Assembly: GCA_003212335.1 (NCBI GenBank)
Contig: QCQA01000010.1
Span: forward strand, 1-45,378
Direction: 5' to 3'
DNA: 45,378 nucleotides
Source: SAR86 cluster bacterium AG-447-A08
GTDB taxonomy: Bacteria; Pseudomonadota; Gammaproteobacteria; Magnimaribacterales; Magnimaribacteraceae
Shown piece by piece: positions 9,186 to 16,816 of the stretch. The notes below the pieces were generated by a model. That model saw only the letters and a list, made by a program, of their open reading frames with translations. It was not told the origin of the DNA and ran no database searches. Positions within the stretch are counted from its first letter, which is position 1. The number at the start of each line of letters is the position of its first letter. The position numbers and the translations under genes are program-made.

Positions 9186-10057
9186 AAACGAAATATGTAA
9201 AAGCACTTGTATTTCTCCTTTTAATAATCACCGTTAGGCCCATAGTTTCTGACGAATCATCCATATATTGTTTTGTAGGTGATGCTGGCGAAGTTAACCC
9301 TACACAAGCAATGGTAGTTAATTCACTAGCAAATTCTGATTGTTCTCTGGTTTGGCATCTAGGAGATATTACACAGCTTGGCGTCCAATCTATGGATGAC
9401 CCAGAACTACAAGAAAGTTTCTTAAAACCGTTTAAGCCATTTCTTGAGACTGAAATTCCCTTTTATTTAACTGTGGGAAACCATGACTACAAGGGTGATC
9501 CGAGCGTTTACCTTGAAGTTGCAAAAAATTATCCATCAATTTTTCATCCTAGTAATTTCTATACTAAGAAATTTGGAGAATTATGTTTCTTTGCTTTAGA
9601 TACAACCATTTTTGATAAGTTGTATTATTTTTATAAAAGAGGAAGCCAGATCAGATGGTTAAAAGAAGAAGTAGAAAGACTGCAAGGTCAATGCAATTTC
9701 TCCATAGCTGTAGCGCATCATCCACTCTTCAGTTCAGGTGATAGAGACAGAGCCAATCCACAGTTAGCAATTTTTTTGGAGAACTATGTATTTGGAACTT
9801 TTGATATATACATCACTGGACACAATCATGTCTTGGCAGACGAAGGAGATCATAAAAAAACTCGTCAACTCATAAGTGCAACAGGAGCTTTACCTGGAGG
9901 CTCACCGCAGGAGACAGATTTAGGAAAATTCAATATAGAAACTCCTGGCTATTTAAGGATGACTGTAAAAAAGAATACCGCTAGATATGAATTCATAGAT
10001 GCTGAGCAAGATGAAGTTGTTTGGTCTAATATTAAAATAGGCTCTGGACTGAGATAG
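9182..10057 (+). CDS. Exported metallophosphoesterase (purple acid phosphatase-like)
   Basis: A 291-residue calcineurin-like phosphoesterase. It begins with a signal peptide (MKTKYVKALVFLLLIITV, then a cut near VSD-E). The five metal-binding motifs are in order: CFVGDAG, HLGDIT, VGNHD, AVAHHPL and TGHNHV. The GDAG start and the SLxWHLGD spacing resemble tartrate-resistant (type 5) acid phosphatases, which act in the periplasm or outside the cell on phosphomonoesters. A role in phosphate scavenging is a reasonable inference for a marine cell. Its ATG overlaps the tsaE stop, so it is cotranscribed with two cytoplasmic repair and modification genes despite being exported. Confidence 0.88.
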   Translation: MKTKYVKALVFLLLIITVRPIVSDESSIYCFVGDAGEVNPTQAMVVNSLANSDCSLVWHLGDITQLGVQSMDDPELQESFLKPFKPFLETEIPFYLTVGNHDYKGDPSVYLEVAKNYPSIFHPSNFYTKKFGELCFFALDTTIFDKLYYFYKRGSQIRWLKEEVERLQGQCNFSIAVAHHPLFSSGDRDRANPQLAIFLENYVFGTFDIYITGHNHVLADEGDHKKTRQLISATGALPGGSPQETDLGKFNIETPGYLRMTVKKNTARYEFIDAEQDEVVWSNIKIGSGLR

Positions 10058-10080
10058 ATTGAAATAAATAAAATTCAATC
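10057..10080. terminator. Weak convergent stem-loop
   Basis: GATTGAA (10057-10063) pairs with TTCAATC (10074-10080) across a 10-base A/T loop. It sits exactly between the convergent stops of the phosphoesterase and the FAD oxidoreductase genes. The stem is AT-rich with no U-tract, so termination is uncertain. Confidence 0.3.
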
Positions 10081-11176
10081 AAGAGGTAATTCTCTCTGAG
10101 ACCTCAATTGCCAATGCCAGTGAAGAGGTTAAGCCTGGAGAGGCATAACCTAAGACATTCACAAACTGGTTATTACTTACTGTGCCAGAATCTATTACAA
10201 AGTCATTTATTCCTTTAAGTTTTGGCCTTATACCAGAGTAACCAGGAGTAAGGTCTTCTTCTTTTATTCCAGGCCAATAAGATCGAACGGCTTCTAAAAA
10301 AATCAATTTTTGATCTAAAGACAGGCTATAGTCAATTTCATCAACTACATATGCAGAAGGCCCAAACCTAATGCCCTTTCCTAAATCTATCGTTGCGTGG
10401 AGGCCTAAACTATTTTCGGTTGGAGTTGGATAGATAAGATTCTCTAAATTCTCTTTACCTTGATAGATATAGTACTCACCCTTTACAAATTCCTCTTTAT
10501 AGATATTTTGTTCATTTATAAGATTTGCAATAGGCGCTGCGTTAAGCCCCGCTGAGTTAATCAAGACTTTGCTAATAACCACAAATTGATTTCTGTTTTT
10601 TTTATCCTCTACCAGTACTTCAAAGCCTTCACTTGATTCATTTATGCCAAGTGTCTCGTTACCTAGAATAATATTTCCACCTGAGCTTTGAAAATCTCTA
10701 CCCAAAGAATGAATAAATGAATGGCTATCAAAGATTCCAGTTGATGGAGAGAATATTGCCTCTTTAAAATCAAGGAAAGGGTATTTTTCATTAAGAGAGC
10801 TGTCATATACTAAGTCATTGACTCCGCAAGCAAGTCCGTTTTCATAGATATCATTTAAGGTTTCTGACTCTTGATCATCTGAAGACAAGATGTATTTGCC
10901 ACAACGATTAAATTCAATCTTTCTCTCTTTTAAATAATCATAAAGAAGTTCTTTACCTTTTAAACAGAGCTTAGATTTCAATGAATCCTGTTCATAATAC
11001 ATGCCGGCATGTATAACTTCTGAATTACGACTAGAGGTCTCCTGAGCTATCTGATTATTTCTTTCTATTAGAAATACATTTTCATATCTTGTACAAAGTT
11101 CTCTAGCAATAGCTATACCGGACACACCTCCCCCTATAACCAAGCAATCGACTTCAAATTTTTCTAATTTGCTCAA
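10079..11176 (-). CDS. FAD-dependent oxidoreductase, L-2-hydroxyglutarate oxidase-like
   Basis: A 365-residue DAO-family flavoprotein. The Rossmann motif CLVIGGGVSGIAIAREL is at about residues 11-27, and SSRNSEVIHAGMYY at about 48-61 is the signature of L-2-hydroxyglutarate dehydrogenase/oxidase (LhgO, L2HGDH). The C-terminal YSGIRPKL and GYASPGLTSSLA fit the same group. The family oxidises L-2-hydroxyglutarate to 2-oxoglutarate and passes electrons to quinone or O2. A TTG start at 11176 is chosen because a stop lies three codons upstream in frame and no ATG precedes the FAD motif. It stands alone on the minus strand, divergent from the Gfo/Idh gene. A related 2-hydroxyacid could be the real substrate. 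Confidence 0.8.
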   Translation of the reverse strand: MSKLEKFEVDCLVIGGGVSGIAIARELCTRYENVFLIERNNQIAQETSSRNSEVIHAGMYYEQDSLKSKLCLKGKELLYDYLKERKIEFNRCGKYILSSDDQESETLNDIYENGLACGVNDLVYDSSLNEKYPFLDFKEAIFSPSTGIFDSHSFIHSLGRDFQSSGGNIILGNETLGINESSEGFEVLVEDKKNRNQFVVISKVLINSAGLNAAPIANLINEQNIYKEEFVKGEYYIYQGKENLENLIYPTPTENSLGLHATIDLGKGIRFGPSAYVVDEIDYSLSLDQKLIFLEAVRSYWPGIKEEDLTPGYSGIRPKLKGINDFVIDSGTVSNNQFVNVLGYASPGLTSSLALAIEVSERITS

Positions 11177-11207
11177 TATTTTTTAAAGAAATATATATTA
11201 TTTACTG

Positions 11208-11238
11208 TTATGGTTGAGGACTCTCTCAGTATAGAGAG
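11208..11238 (+). promoter_or_regulatory. Putative promoter with an overlapping inverted repeat upstream of the Gfo/Idh gene
   Basis: TTATGG (11208-11213) and TATAGA (11230-11235) are separated by 16 bases. A 6-base inverted repeat, CTCTCT (11221-11226) and AGAGAG (11233-11238), spans the -10 box. That arrangement would suit a repressor site, but both elements are short. Confidence 0.35.
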
Positions 11239-11272
11239 CAAAGAGTAAAAAGTTTAGAGAAATCGAATCATT

Positions 11273-12337
11273 ATGTTGCTAAATTACGGAATTATAGGAA
11301 CCGGTATGATGGGTTGTGAGCACATACGCAATCTAAAAAAGATATCAGATGTAAATATCGCTGCGATTGCCGATCCTAATGAAAATTCTAGACAGTGGGG
11401 CATGAATGCTTGTGGGGACTCATTCAAACCCCAGCAATATAGCGATTATAAAGAGCTACTAAAACGTGAGGATATTGATGTAGTAGTAGTGGCAAGTCCC
11501 AACTTTACACATATTGACGTCATGAGAGATATCTTCGATACAGATAAACATGTTTTACTTGAAAAGCCCATGTGTACTAACTTAGCAGATGGATTAGAAG
11601 TACTTGAAAAGAGTAAAAAGCATAAGGGCTTAGTATGGATTGGCCTTGAGTATAGATTTATGGCTCCTATCCAATCTCTGATAAATCATGTCTCTGAAGT
11701 AGGAAACATTAAGATGCTTTCAATAAGAGAGCATAGGTTTCCATTTCTAGAAAAAGTAGATGATTGGAATAGATTTAATGTAAATACTGGAGGAACTTTG
11801 GTTGAAAAGTGCTGCCATTTTTTCGATCTAATGAATTTATTAGTCCCTAGCAAACCTTCAAAAATATATGCTTCTGGTAACCAAGATGTTAATCATTTAG
11901 ATGAAGAATACGGTGGTAAGAAGCCTGACATAATTGATAATTCTTTTGTGCTAATCGACTATGAAGGAGGTCAAAGAGCAATGCTTGATTTATGTATGTT
12001 CGCTGAGGGAGGCAAATATGAGCAAGAAATAGTTTTGACAGGGGATCAAGGTAAATTAGAAACCTACATACCAGGAAAAGAACTTTTATTAACTAATAGA
12101 AAAGAATATTCCTTCAAAACTGTAGAAGTGAGTCAAGACCCAAGAGTGAAAGAAACTGGATTCCATCATGGTGCAAGTTTTATAGAACATCTAGAGTTGA
12201 TAAATTGTATTAAATCAAAAAATAAACCATTAGTAGATAGTCAAAGCGGGCTTGATTCAGTCATACTGGGCTTGGCAGCACAAGAATCAATTACCACAGG
12301 CGAGCCTATTTACTTAAAAGAATTTTTAAACAAATAA
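11273..12337 (+). CDS. Gfo/Idh/MocA-family NAD(P)-dependent dehydrogenase
   Basis: A 354-residue cytoplasmic dehydrogenase. The N-terminal Rossmann domain starts NYGIIGTGMMGCEHI, followed by the EKPMCTN motif near residue 98, where Lys contacts substrate and nicotinamide. The C-terminal domain has GGTLVEKCCHFFDLMNLL, matching the family's conserved His-containing helix. The family oxidises or reduces sugars, inositols and related polyols; inositol 2-dehydrogenase-like enzymes are the closest general match I can offer. The gene ends one base before the aldo-keto reductase ATG, so the two enzymes are cotranscribed and may act on the same sugar or polyol. The substrate cannot be read from sequence alone. 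Confidence 0.88.
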   Translation: MLLNYGIIGTGMMGCEHIRNLKKISDVNIAAIADPNENSRQWGMNACGDSFKPQQYSDYKELLKREDIDVVVVASPNFTHIDVMRDIFDTDKHVLLEKPMCTNLADGLEVLEKSKKHKGLVWIGLEYRFMAPIQSLINHVSEVGNIKMLSIREHRFPFLEKVDDWNRFNVNTGGTLVEKCCHFFDLMNLLVPSKPSKIYASGNQDVNHLDEEYGGKKPDIIDNSFVLIDYEGGQRAMLDLCMFAEGGKYEQEIVLTGDQGKLETYIPGKELLLTNRKEYSFKTVEVSQDPRVKETGFHHGASFIEHLELINCIKSKNKPLVDSQSGLDSVILGLAAQESITTGEPIYLKEFLNK

Positions 12338-12338
12338 T

Positions 12339-13307
12339 ATGAAATTTAAATCGATAAAAGAAATGCCAAAAGTTGGCTTTGGCCTTTGGAAAGTTCCAAA
12401 AAATGTATGTGCAGATACTGTTTGCAAAGCGATAGAAATTGGATATAGGCATTTTGATTCAGCTTCAGACTATGGAAATGAGAAGGAAGTAGGAGAAGGC
12501 ATCAAGACTGCTTTGGATCGTGGATTATGTAAAAGAGAGGACCTTTGGATAACTTCTAAATTGTGGAACACTTATCATCATCCCGACCATGTCAGTCCTG
12601 CTTTAGATAGAACATTAGAAGATCTGCAACTTGATTATGTTGATTTGTATATGATCCATTTTCCAATATCATTGGAATTTGTTCCATTTGAAACAAGGTA
12701 TCCACCGGAATGGTTTCATGATCCAGATAGTGCCGATCCTAAGATGCTTCCTTCTAAGGTTCCACTTTCTGATACATGGCATGCAATGGAATTACTCAAG
12801 CAAGAAGAAAGAGCGAAATATCTTGGTATATGTAATTACTCTTCAGGTCTACTTCACGATCTTATGAATTACTGCGAGATCAGGCCTGACATGCTTCAAA
12901 TTGAAGCGCATCCTCACCTTACACAAGAAAAACTTATACGTTTAGCAAAACACTATGACCTAGAAGTTACTGCTTTTTCACCTTTAGGGTCAATTTCCTA
13001 TGAGGAGATAGGTGGTGCCGAAGAGACAGAATCACTTCTGAGAGATGAAACTATAAAAGCAACAGCAAAAGATCTTAATATCTCTCCAGCTCAATTGATC
13101 CTCAGTTGGGCCCTAAACAGAGAAACATCAATTGTTGTCAAGAGCACTAATGAAAAGAGAATGAAAGAAAACCTAGATGCGTCAAAGATTGAACTTGATC
13201 AATCAATTTTAGATAAGGTGTCATCTCTCAATATCGATAAACGATATAACGACCCAGGCATTTTTTGTGAAGACGCCTTTAATACTTTCTTTCCAATTTA
13301 TGACTGA
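12339..13307 (+). CDS. Aldo-keto reductase
   Basis: A 322-residue NADPH-dependent (beta/alpha)8 reductase. The opening KVGFGLWKVP and GYRHFDSASDYGNE give the catalytic Asp and Tyr. LWITSKLWN carries the catalytic Lys and LYMIHFPI the His, so the tetrad is complete. The C-terminal SIVVKSTNEKRMKENLDA is the usual cofactor 2'-phosphate-binding stretch (IPKSxxxxRxxEN in the family). Length and the long loop around residues 115-150 resemble aldose/xylose reductases. It sits one base after the Gfo/Idh gene and overlaps the dioxygenase gene by 8 bases. A shared pathway that reduces and oxidises a carbonyl/polyol pair is plausible but unproven. Confidence 0.9.
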   Translation: MKFKSIKEMPKVGFGLWKVPKNVCADTVCKAIEIGYRHFDSASDYGNEKEVGEGIKTALDRGLCKREDLWITSKLWNTYHHPDHVSPALDRTLEDLQLDYVDLYMIHFPISLEFVPFETRYPPEWFHDPDSADPKMLPSKVPLSDTWHAMELLKQEERAKYLGICNYSSGLLHDLMNYCEIRPDMLQIEAHPHLTQEKLIRLAKHYDLEVTAFSPLGSISYEEIGGAEETESLLRDETIKATAKDLNISPAQLILSWALNRETSIVVKSTNEKRMKENLDASKIELDQSILDKVSSLNIDKRYNDPGIFCEDAFNTFFPIYD

Positions 13308-14238
13308 TCATACTTTCTTACAAATTTTAGAAAATGACTCGGGTTTAACAGATATCCCTGCAACTCACGATTGGCTAAAAGAAAATAAAAAATCCATCGA
13401 ACTTAAACTTGAAGAACACGGTGCTATCCTTTTCAAGGATCTTCCTACAGAGACCGCGGATGACTTTGATCAATTTGTGTCGACTTTCAATTACGATACT
13501 TTTACTTACGAAGAATCTCTCTCTAATGCAGTCAGAATCAATAAAACTAGCAAAGTATTTACTGCCAATGAGGCACCAAGGGAAGTTGAGATTTTCCTTC
13601 ACCATGAAATGGCACAAACTCCTACCTATCCAAAGAATATTTTCTTTTTTTGTAAATCTGCTTCAGAAGCTGGTGGAGAGACTCCTTTATGTCGATCTGA
13701 TCAACTGTACGAGGCATTATTAAGGGCGGATAAAACTCTTGTAGAAAGTTTTGAAAAATTTGGAGTCATTTATAACTCCATAATGTCTAGTGGAGATGAA
13801 TTGATATCAGGTCAAGGAAGAAGCTGGCAGAAAACTCTTGGAGTGAGTTCAAAAAATGATGCTGAAGCAAAGTTATCAAAACTGGGTTATTCTTGGAATT
13901 GGATTGAGGATGATAATTTATCTGTAACAACAAAAACTCTCAAAGCCACAAAAGAACTTGGGAATGGAAAGAAATCCTTTTTTAATCAGGTTATTGCAGC
14001 TTCTTTGGGATGGAAGAAAAATTCAGAGAATCAAATCGCGCCTGTCAGGTTTGGCAGTGGTGAAGAAATAAAACAATCTTGTATTGAGCTAATAAGTGAA
14101 TTAGCTCAATCATTAACACTTCTCAGATCATGGCAGGATCGTGATATCTTATTGATTGATAACTATAGGGTGATGCATGGAAGAAAACCCTTTTCAGGTA
14201 ACAAGGATAGAGAAGTTTTAGTGTCGCTAACAAACTAG
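13300..14238 (+). CDS. TauD/TfdA-family Fe(II)/2-oxoglutarate dioxygenase (SyrP-like)
   Basis: About 312 residues from the ATG at 13300, which overlaps the AKR stop by 8 bases. An upstream in-frame GTG at 13267 would add 11 residues and lengthen the overlap to 41 bases, so the ATG is preferred. The iron-binding HxE is in FLHHEMAQTPTYP (about residues 102-114), followed by IFFFC and GGETPL. The distal His and the Arg that binds 2-oxoglutarate lie in DNYRVMHGRKPF near the C-terminus. The HHEMxxT and GGETPL pattern is that of SyrP/clavaminate-synthase-like hydroxylases that act on amino-acid or small-acid substrates, not of taurine dioxygenase itself. As the third gene of a tight unit it may hydroxylate a product of the two dehydrogenases; this is inference. 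Confidence 0.85.
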   Translation: MTDHTFLQILENDSGLTDIPATHDWLKENKKSIELKLEEHGAILFKDLPTETADDFDQFVSTFNYDTFTYEESLSNAVRINKTSKVFTANEAPREVEIFLHHEMAQTPTYPKNIFFFCKSASEAGGETPLCRSDQLYEALLRADKTLVESFEKFGVIYNSIMSSGDELISGQGRSWQKTLGVSSKNDAEAKLSKLGYSWNWIEDDNLSVTTKTLKATKELGNGKKSFFNQVIAASLGWKKNSENQIAPVRFGSGEEIKQSCIELISELAQSLTLLRSWQDRDILLIDNYRVMHGRKPFSGNKDREVLVSLTN

Positions 14239-14245
14239 CTATAGG

Positions 14246-15163
14246 TCAGTGGTGTAAAAAAAACCAGCTTCTATGTATTCTTTGGTCTAAATTACAAAGC
14301 CGAATTTGCAGATCCTGTAAAAAATTATGGAGTTGAGAGTCATCATATCTTTCTATATTTTTTACAAAACTTTTATTCAAAGTTTTTATAATTTCATTTT
14401 TCATTAATTTATTATTTGGAAGTAATGAAACACAGTTTTCTATTTGACCTAAACAAGTGGTAATTGATCTTGGAAAGCCCTTGTTCTGAATGAGGAATTT
14501 TAAAACACTACCTCTTTCAATTTCTCCTTTTGACTCCTCTCTATATGCCTCTTGCGCTGAAAGATTTCTTAACATACTTGCCCATTCTAAAGTTTCGAAA
14601 TCATGTGTTTGATTAAGTCTCGCAGATAAACAAAGGGTATCTAATATTCTAGAAATCATGTCAGCTCTTTCCATAAATCTCCCCATACGAATAAATTCAA
14701 AGGGGTAACCAGTAGAGAAGTTATCATTTATTATTCCAAAAAATCTTTGCGAACCTTCAGTTAATCTATGAAGGTCTACTGAGGAAAGTTTCTTTTTCTT
14801 ATCTTTAATATTCTTGAACTGATTTAATAGGTTGTGAATCTGTTCAATAGATGAGGCTGGTAAATAGTCTCTTGTTTCCTTTATGTTATAAGCTGCTTTT
14901 ATAAGACAGTTATTAATGGAACTTGGATTAGCTTGCTCAAAAGCTATGAAATTTATTACGTTTGCCTCTTTAAATGTTATGTACCTTCTGGAGTAAATAT
15001 CAAGGTTATCGAGAGCACCTATAATTGATTGCCAACCTAAAGATTTATCTCCGGGAAAATCTAGCATGAGCTCTGAATTTACATTTACTAATCTTGCAGT
15101 GTTCTCGACCCTTTCGACATACCTCGATAACCAATATAAATGTTCTGCGTCTCTACTTAACAT
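14246..15163 (-). CDS. Alpha-E domain protein (DUF403), Anbu-module partner
   Basis: A 305-residue, mostly helical protein. The N-terminus MLSRDAEHLYWLSRYVERVE is the hallmark of the Alpha-E family, whose members start MLSRxAExLYWLxRYxERxE. FEFIRMGRFMERADMISRILD near residues 155-175 repeats a related helix. Alpha-E proteins nearly always accompany circularly permuted ATP-grasp enzymes, and frequently a transglutaminase-like protease and Anbu; comparative genomics has suggested peptide-tag synthesis, but the biochemistry is not established. It follows the ATP-grasp gene by 2 bases. The usual transglutaminase-like gene is not present downstream; instead the dioxygenase gene converges. Confidence 0.92.
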   Translation of the reverse strand: MLSRDAEHLYWLSRYVERVENTARLVNVNSELMLDFPGDKSLGWQSIIGALDNLDIYSRRYITFKEANVINFIAFEQANPSSINNCLIKAAYNIKETRDYLPASSIEQIHNLLNQFKNIKDKKKKLSSVDLHRLTEGSQRFFGIINDNFSTGYPFEFIRMGRFMERADMISRILDTLCLSARLNQTHDFETLEWASMLRNLSAQEAYREESKGEIERGSVLKFLIQNKGFPRSITTCLGQIENCVSLLPNNKLMKNEIIKTLNKSFVKNIERYDDSQLHNFLQDLQIRLCNLDQRIHRSWFFLHH

Positions 15164-15165
15164 GA

Positions 15166-16647
15166 CTACTTTTCAACAATCCAAGTATCCTTACTTCCTC
15201 CACCTTGAGAGGAATTGACGACAGTAGATCCTTTTTTTAACGCAACCCTGGTAAGTCCGCCCACAGTTACGTAAGTGCTGGCTCCAGAAAGAATGAAAGG
15301 CCTCAAGTCAAGATGCCTAGGCTCAACTAAACCCTTATCATAAGTTGGTGAAGTAGATAAAAGTGCTAATGGTTGAGCTATAAAATTTCTTGGATCTTTT
15401 TTTATTTGCTTAATTGTTTTTTCTTTAACTTCAGTTGATGCACTTTTCCCAATAACAATTCCATATCCGCCTGACTCTGCAACTGGCTTAATCACAAACT
15501 CTTTGAATTTCTTGCTTACTATTGATTGATTTTCCTTATTAGTCATAAGTAAAGTTGGTAGATTGTTGAGTAGAGGCTCTTCTTTAAGAAAGTACCTGAT
15601 CATATCCGGAACATAAGCGTAAACAGCTTTGTCATCAGCTATACCGCAACCAGGGGCATTTATGATAGATACTTTTTTATTTCTCCAGGAGTCAATTAAC
15701 CCTTCAACACCCAGCATAGAGTCTTTATTGCCTGCAGATGGATCAAGAAAGTCATCGTCTATCCTTCTATAAATAACATCAACCCTAATCAAGCCCTCAA
15801 TTGTTTTTTTATATACGCATTTATCTTTTAGAACTACAAGGTCCTCACCCTGAACTATATCGATACCCATCTGCTTTGCTAAATAAGAATGTTCAAAATA
15901 GGCTGAGTTATAGATGCCGGGAGTTAGAAGCACAATTTCTGGTTGTTTACTTCTTGTATGACTCATTGAAACTAACATTTCATATAGCCTATCGGGATAA
16001 GCACTGACAGGCATAACTCCATAATGTTGAAAAAGTTCTGGAAATACCCTTTTCATTACGGTTCTATTTTCAAGCATATAGCTCACTCCAGAAGGAACCC
16101 TAAGGTTATCTTCTAGTACATAAAAAATTCCATCTTTGTCTTTAATTAAGTCAGAACCACAAATACCAGCCCATGAGTTATGCTTCAACTTCATTCCAAT
16201 GCAATATTCTTTGAAAGCAGGAGAATCCAAGATCAAAGACTCTTCCATGTCAGAGTCTTTCATAAATTTCTGTTCGTTATAGCAATCTTCAATGAATAAA
16301 TTCAAAGCCTTGACTCTTTGTTTAAGACCCTTTTCAACTTTATCCCATTCCTTTTTTCTGATTATTCTTGGAATAAAGTCTAAGGGCCATGACCTATCCT
16401 GTCCCTCAATGAACTCCTCTGAGTAAACCCTAAAAGATATACCCATAGACTTGATAGCAGACTCAGTTGCATTATTTATTTCATTAAGGTCTTTATTCTT
16501 TAAAGATGTAAGGTACTTACCTATTTTTTTTGTGTGCGGCCGAAAGCTTTTGGCAGAATTTAAATATTCATCAAAAAAAGGTGAAGTTTGATAGTCATTT
16601 ATAGAAATAGCCACACAAATATCGATGCAATATTCATGCCAATTCAT
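15166..16647 (-). CDS. Circularly permuted ATP-grasp type 2 protein (DUF404/DUF407), Anbu-module partner
   Basis: A 493-residue cytoplasmic protein. Characteristic blocks are DFIPRIIRKKEWDKVEKGLKQ (counted from residue about 92; first ~20 residues quoted), the IEDCYNE segment, NSWAGICGSD, YVLEDNLRVPSGVSYMLENR near 186-205, VDVIYRRIDDDFLDP, and a C-terminal VNSSQGGGSKDTW. These match the CP-ATP-grasp family that sits with Alpha-E proteins and is predicted to form amide or peptide bonds using ATP. The first gene of its operon, it faces Anbu across a 169-base divergent region. The start ATG at 16647 gives the N-terminus MNWHEYCID. Direct biochemical evidence for this family is scarce, so the product formed is unknown. 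Confidence 0.92.
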   Translation of the reverse strand: MNWHEYCIDICVAISINDYQTSPFFDEYLNSAKSFRPHTKKIGKYLTSLKNKDLNEINNATESAIKSMGISFRVYSEEFIEGQDRSWPLDFIPRIIRKKEWDKVEKGLKQRVKALNLFIEDCYNEQKFMKDSDMEESLILDSPAFKEYCIGMKLKHNSWAGICGSDLIKDKDGIFYVLEDNLRVPSGVSYMLENRTVMKRVFPELFQHYGVMPVSAYPDRLYEMLVSMSHTRSKQPEIVLLTPGIYNSAYFEHSYLAKQMGIDIVQGEDLVVLKDKCVYKKTIEGLIRVDVIYRRIDDDFLDPSAGNKDSMLGVEGLIDSWRNKKVSIINAPGCGIADDKAVYAYVPDMIRYFLKEEPLLNNLPTLLMTNKENQSIVSKKFKEFVIKPVAESGGYGIVIGKSASTEVKEKTIKQIKKDPRNFIAQPLALLSTSPTYDKGLVEPRHLDLRPFILSGASTYVTVGGLTRVALKKGSTVVNSSQGGGSKDTWIVEK

Positions 16648-16816
16648 TTGCGTCTATTTAAGTCTATACTGCACTATTTAAGTGCTAAGTGTACTATTCT
16701 GTTTTGATCATTCTTGTACAATCTAAAAAAAACAAATGGATACAAGGGCTTACAAGAGGGTTTAAAATAATTTTTATGTTATAAATGGCATGTAAATTGC
16801 ATGTAAAAGGAAAAAA
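16648..16816. promoter_or_regulatory. Divergent control region between the CP-ATP-grasp gene and anbu
   Basis: The longest protein-free gap apart from the 6S locus. CTATTTAAGT occurs at 16654-16663 and 16674-16683, a 20-base period, and a minus-strand TATAGA (16663-16668) suited to be the ATP-grasp -10 box lies between them. On the other side an extended -10, TGTTATAAA (16777-16785), is placed to drive anbu. GCATGTAAA is repeated at 16788-16796 and 16799-16807, just upstream of a good ribosome-binding site (AAAGGA, 16805-16810). TACAAG also recurs at 16741 and 16751. Confidence 0.5.

Noticed and set aside
13267-13299. GTG start for the TauD-like gene at 13267
   Set aside because: It would overlap the AKR gene by 41 bases; the in-frame ATG at 13300 gives an 8-base overlap typical of this genome.
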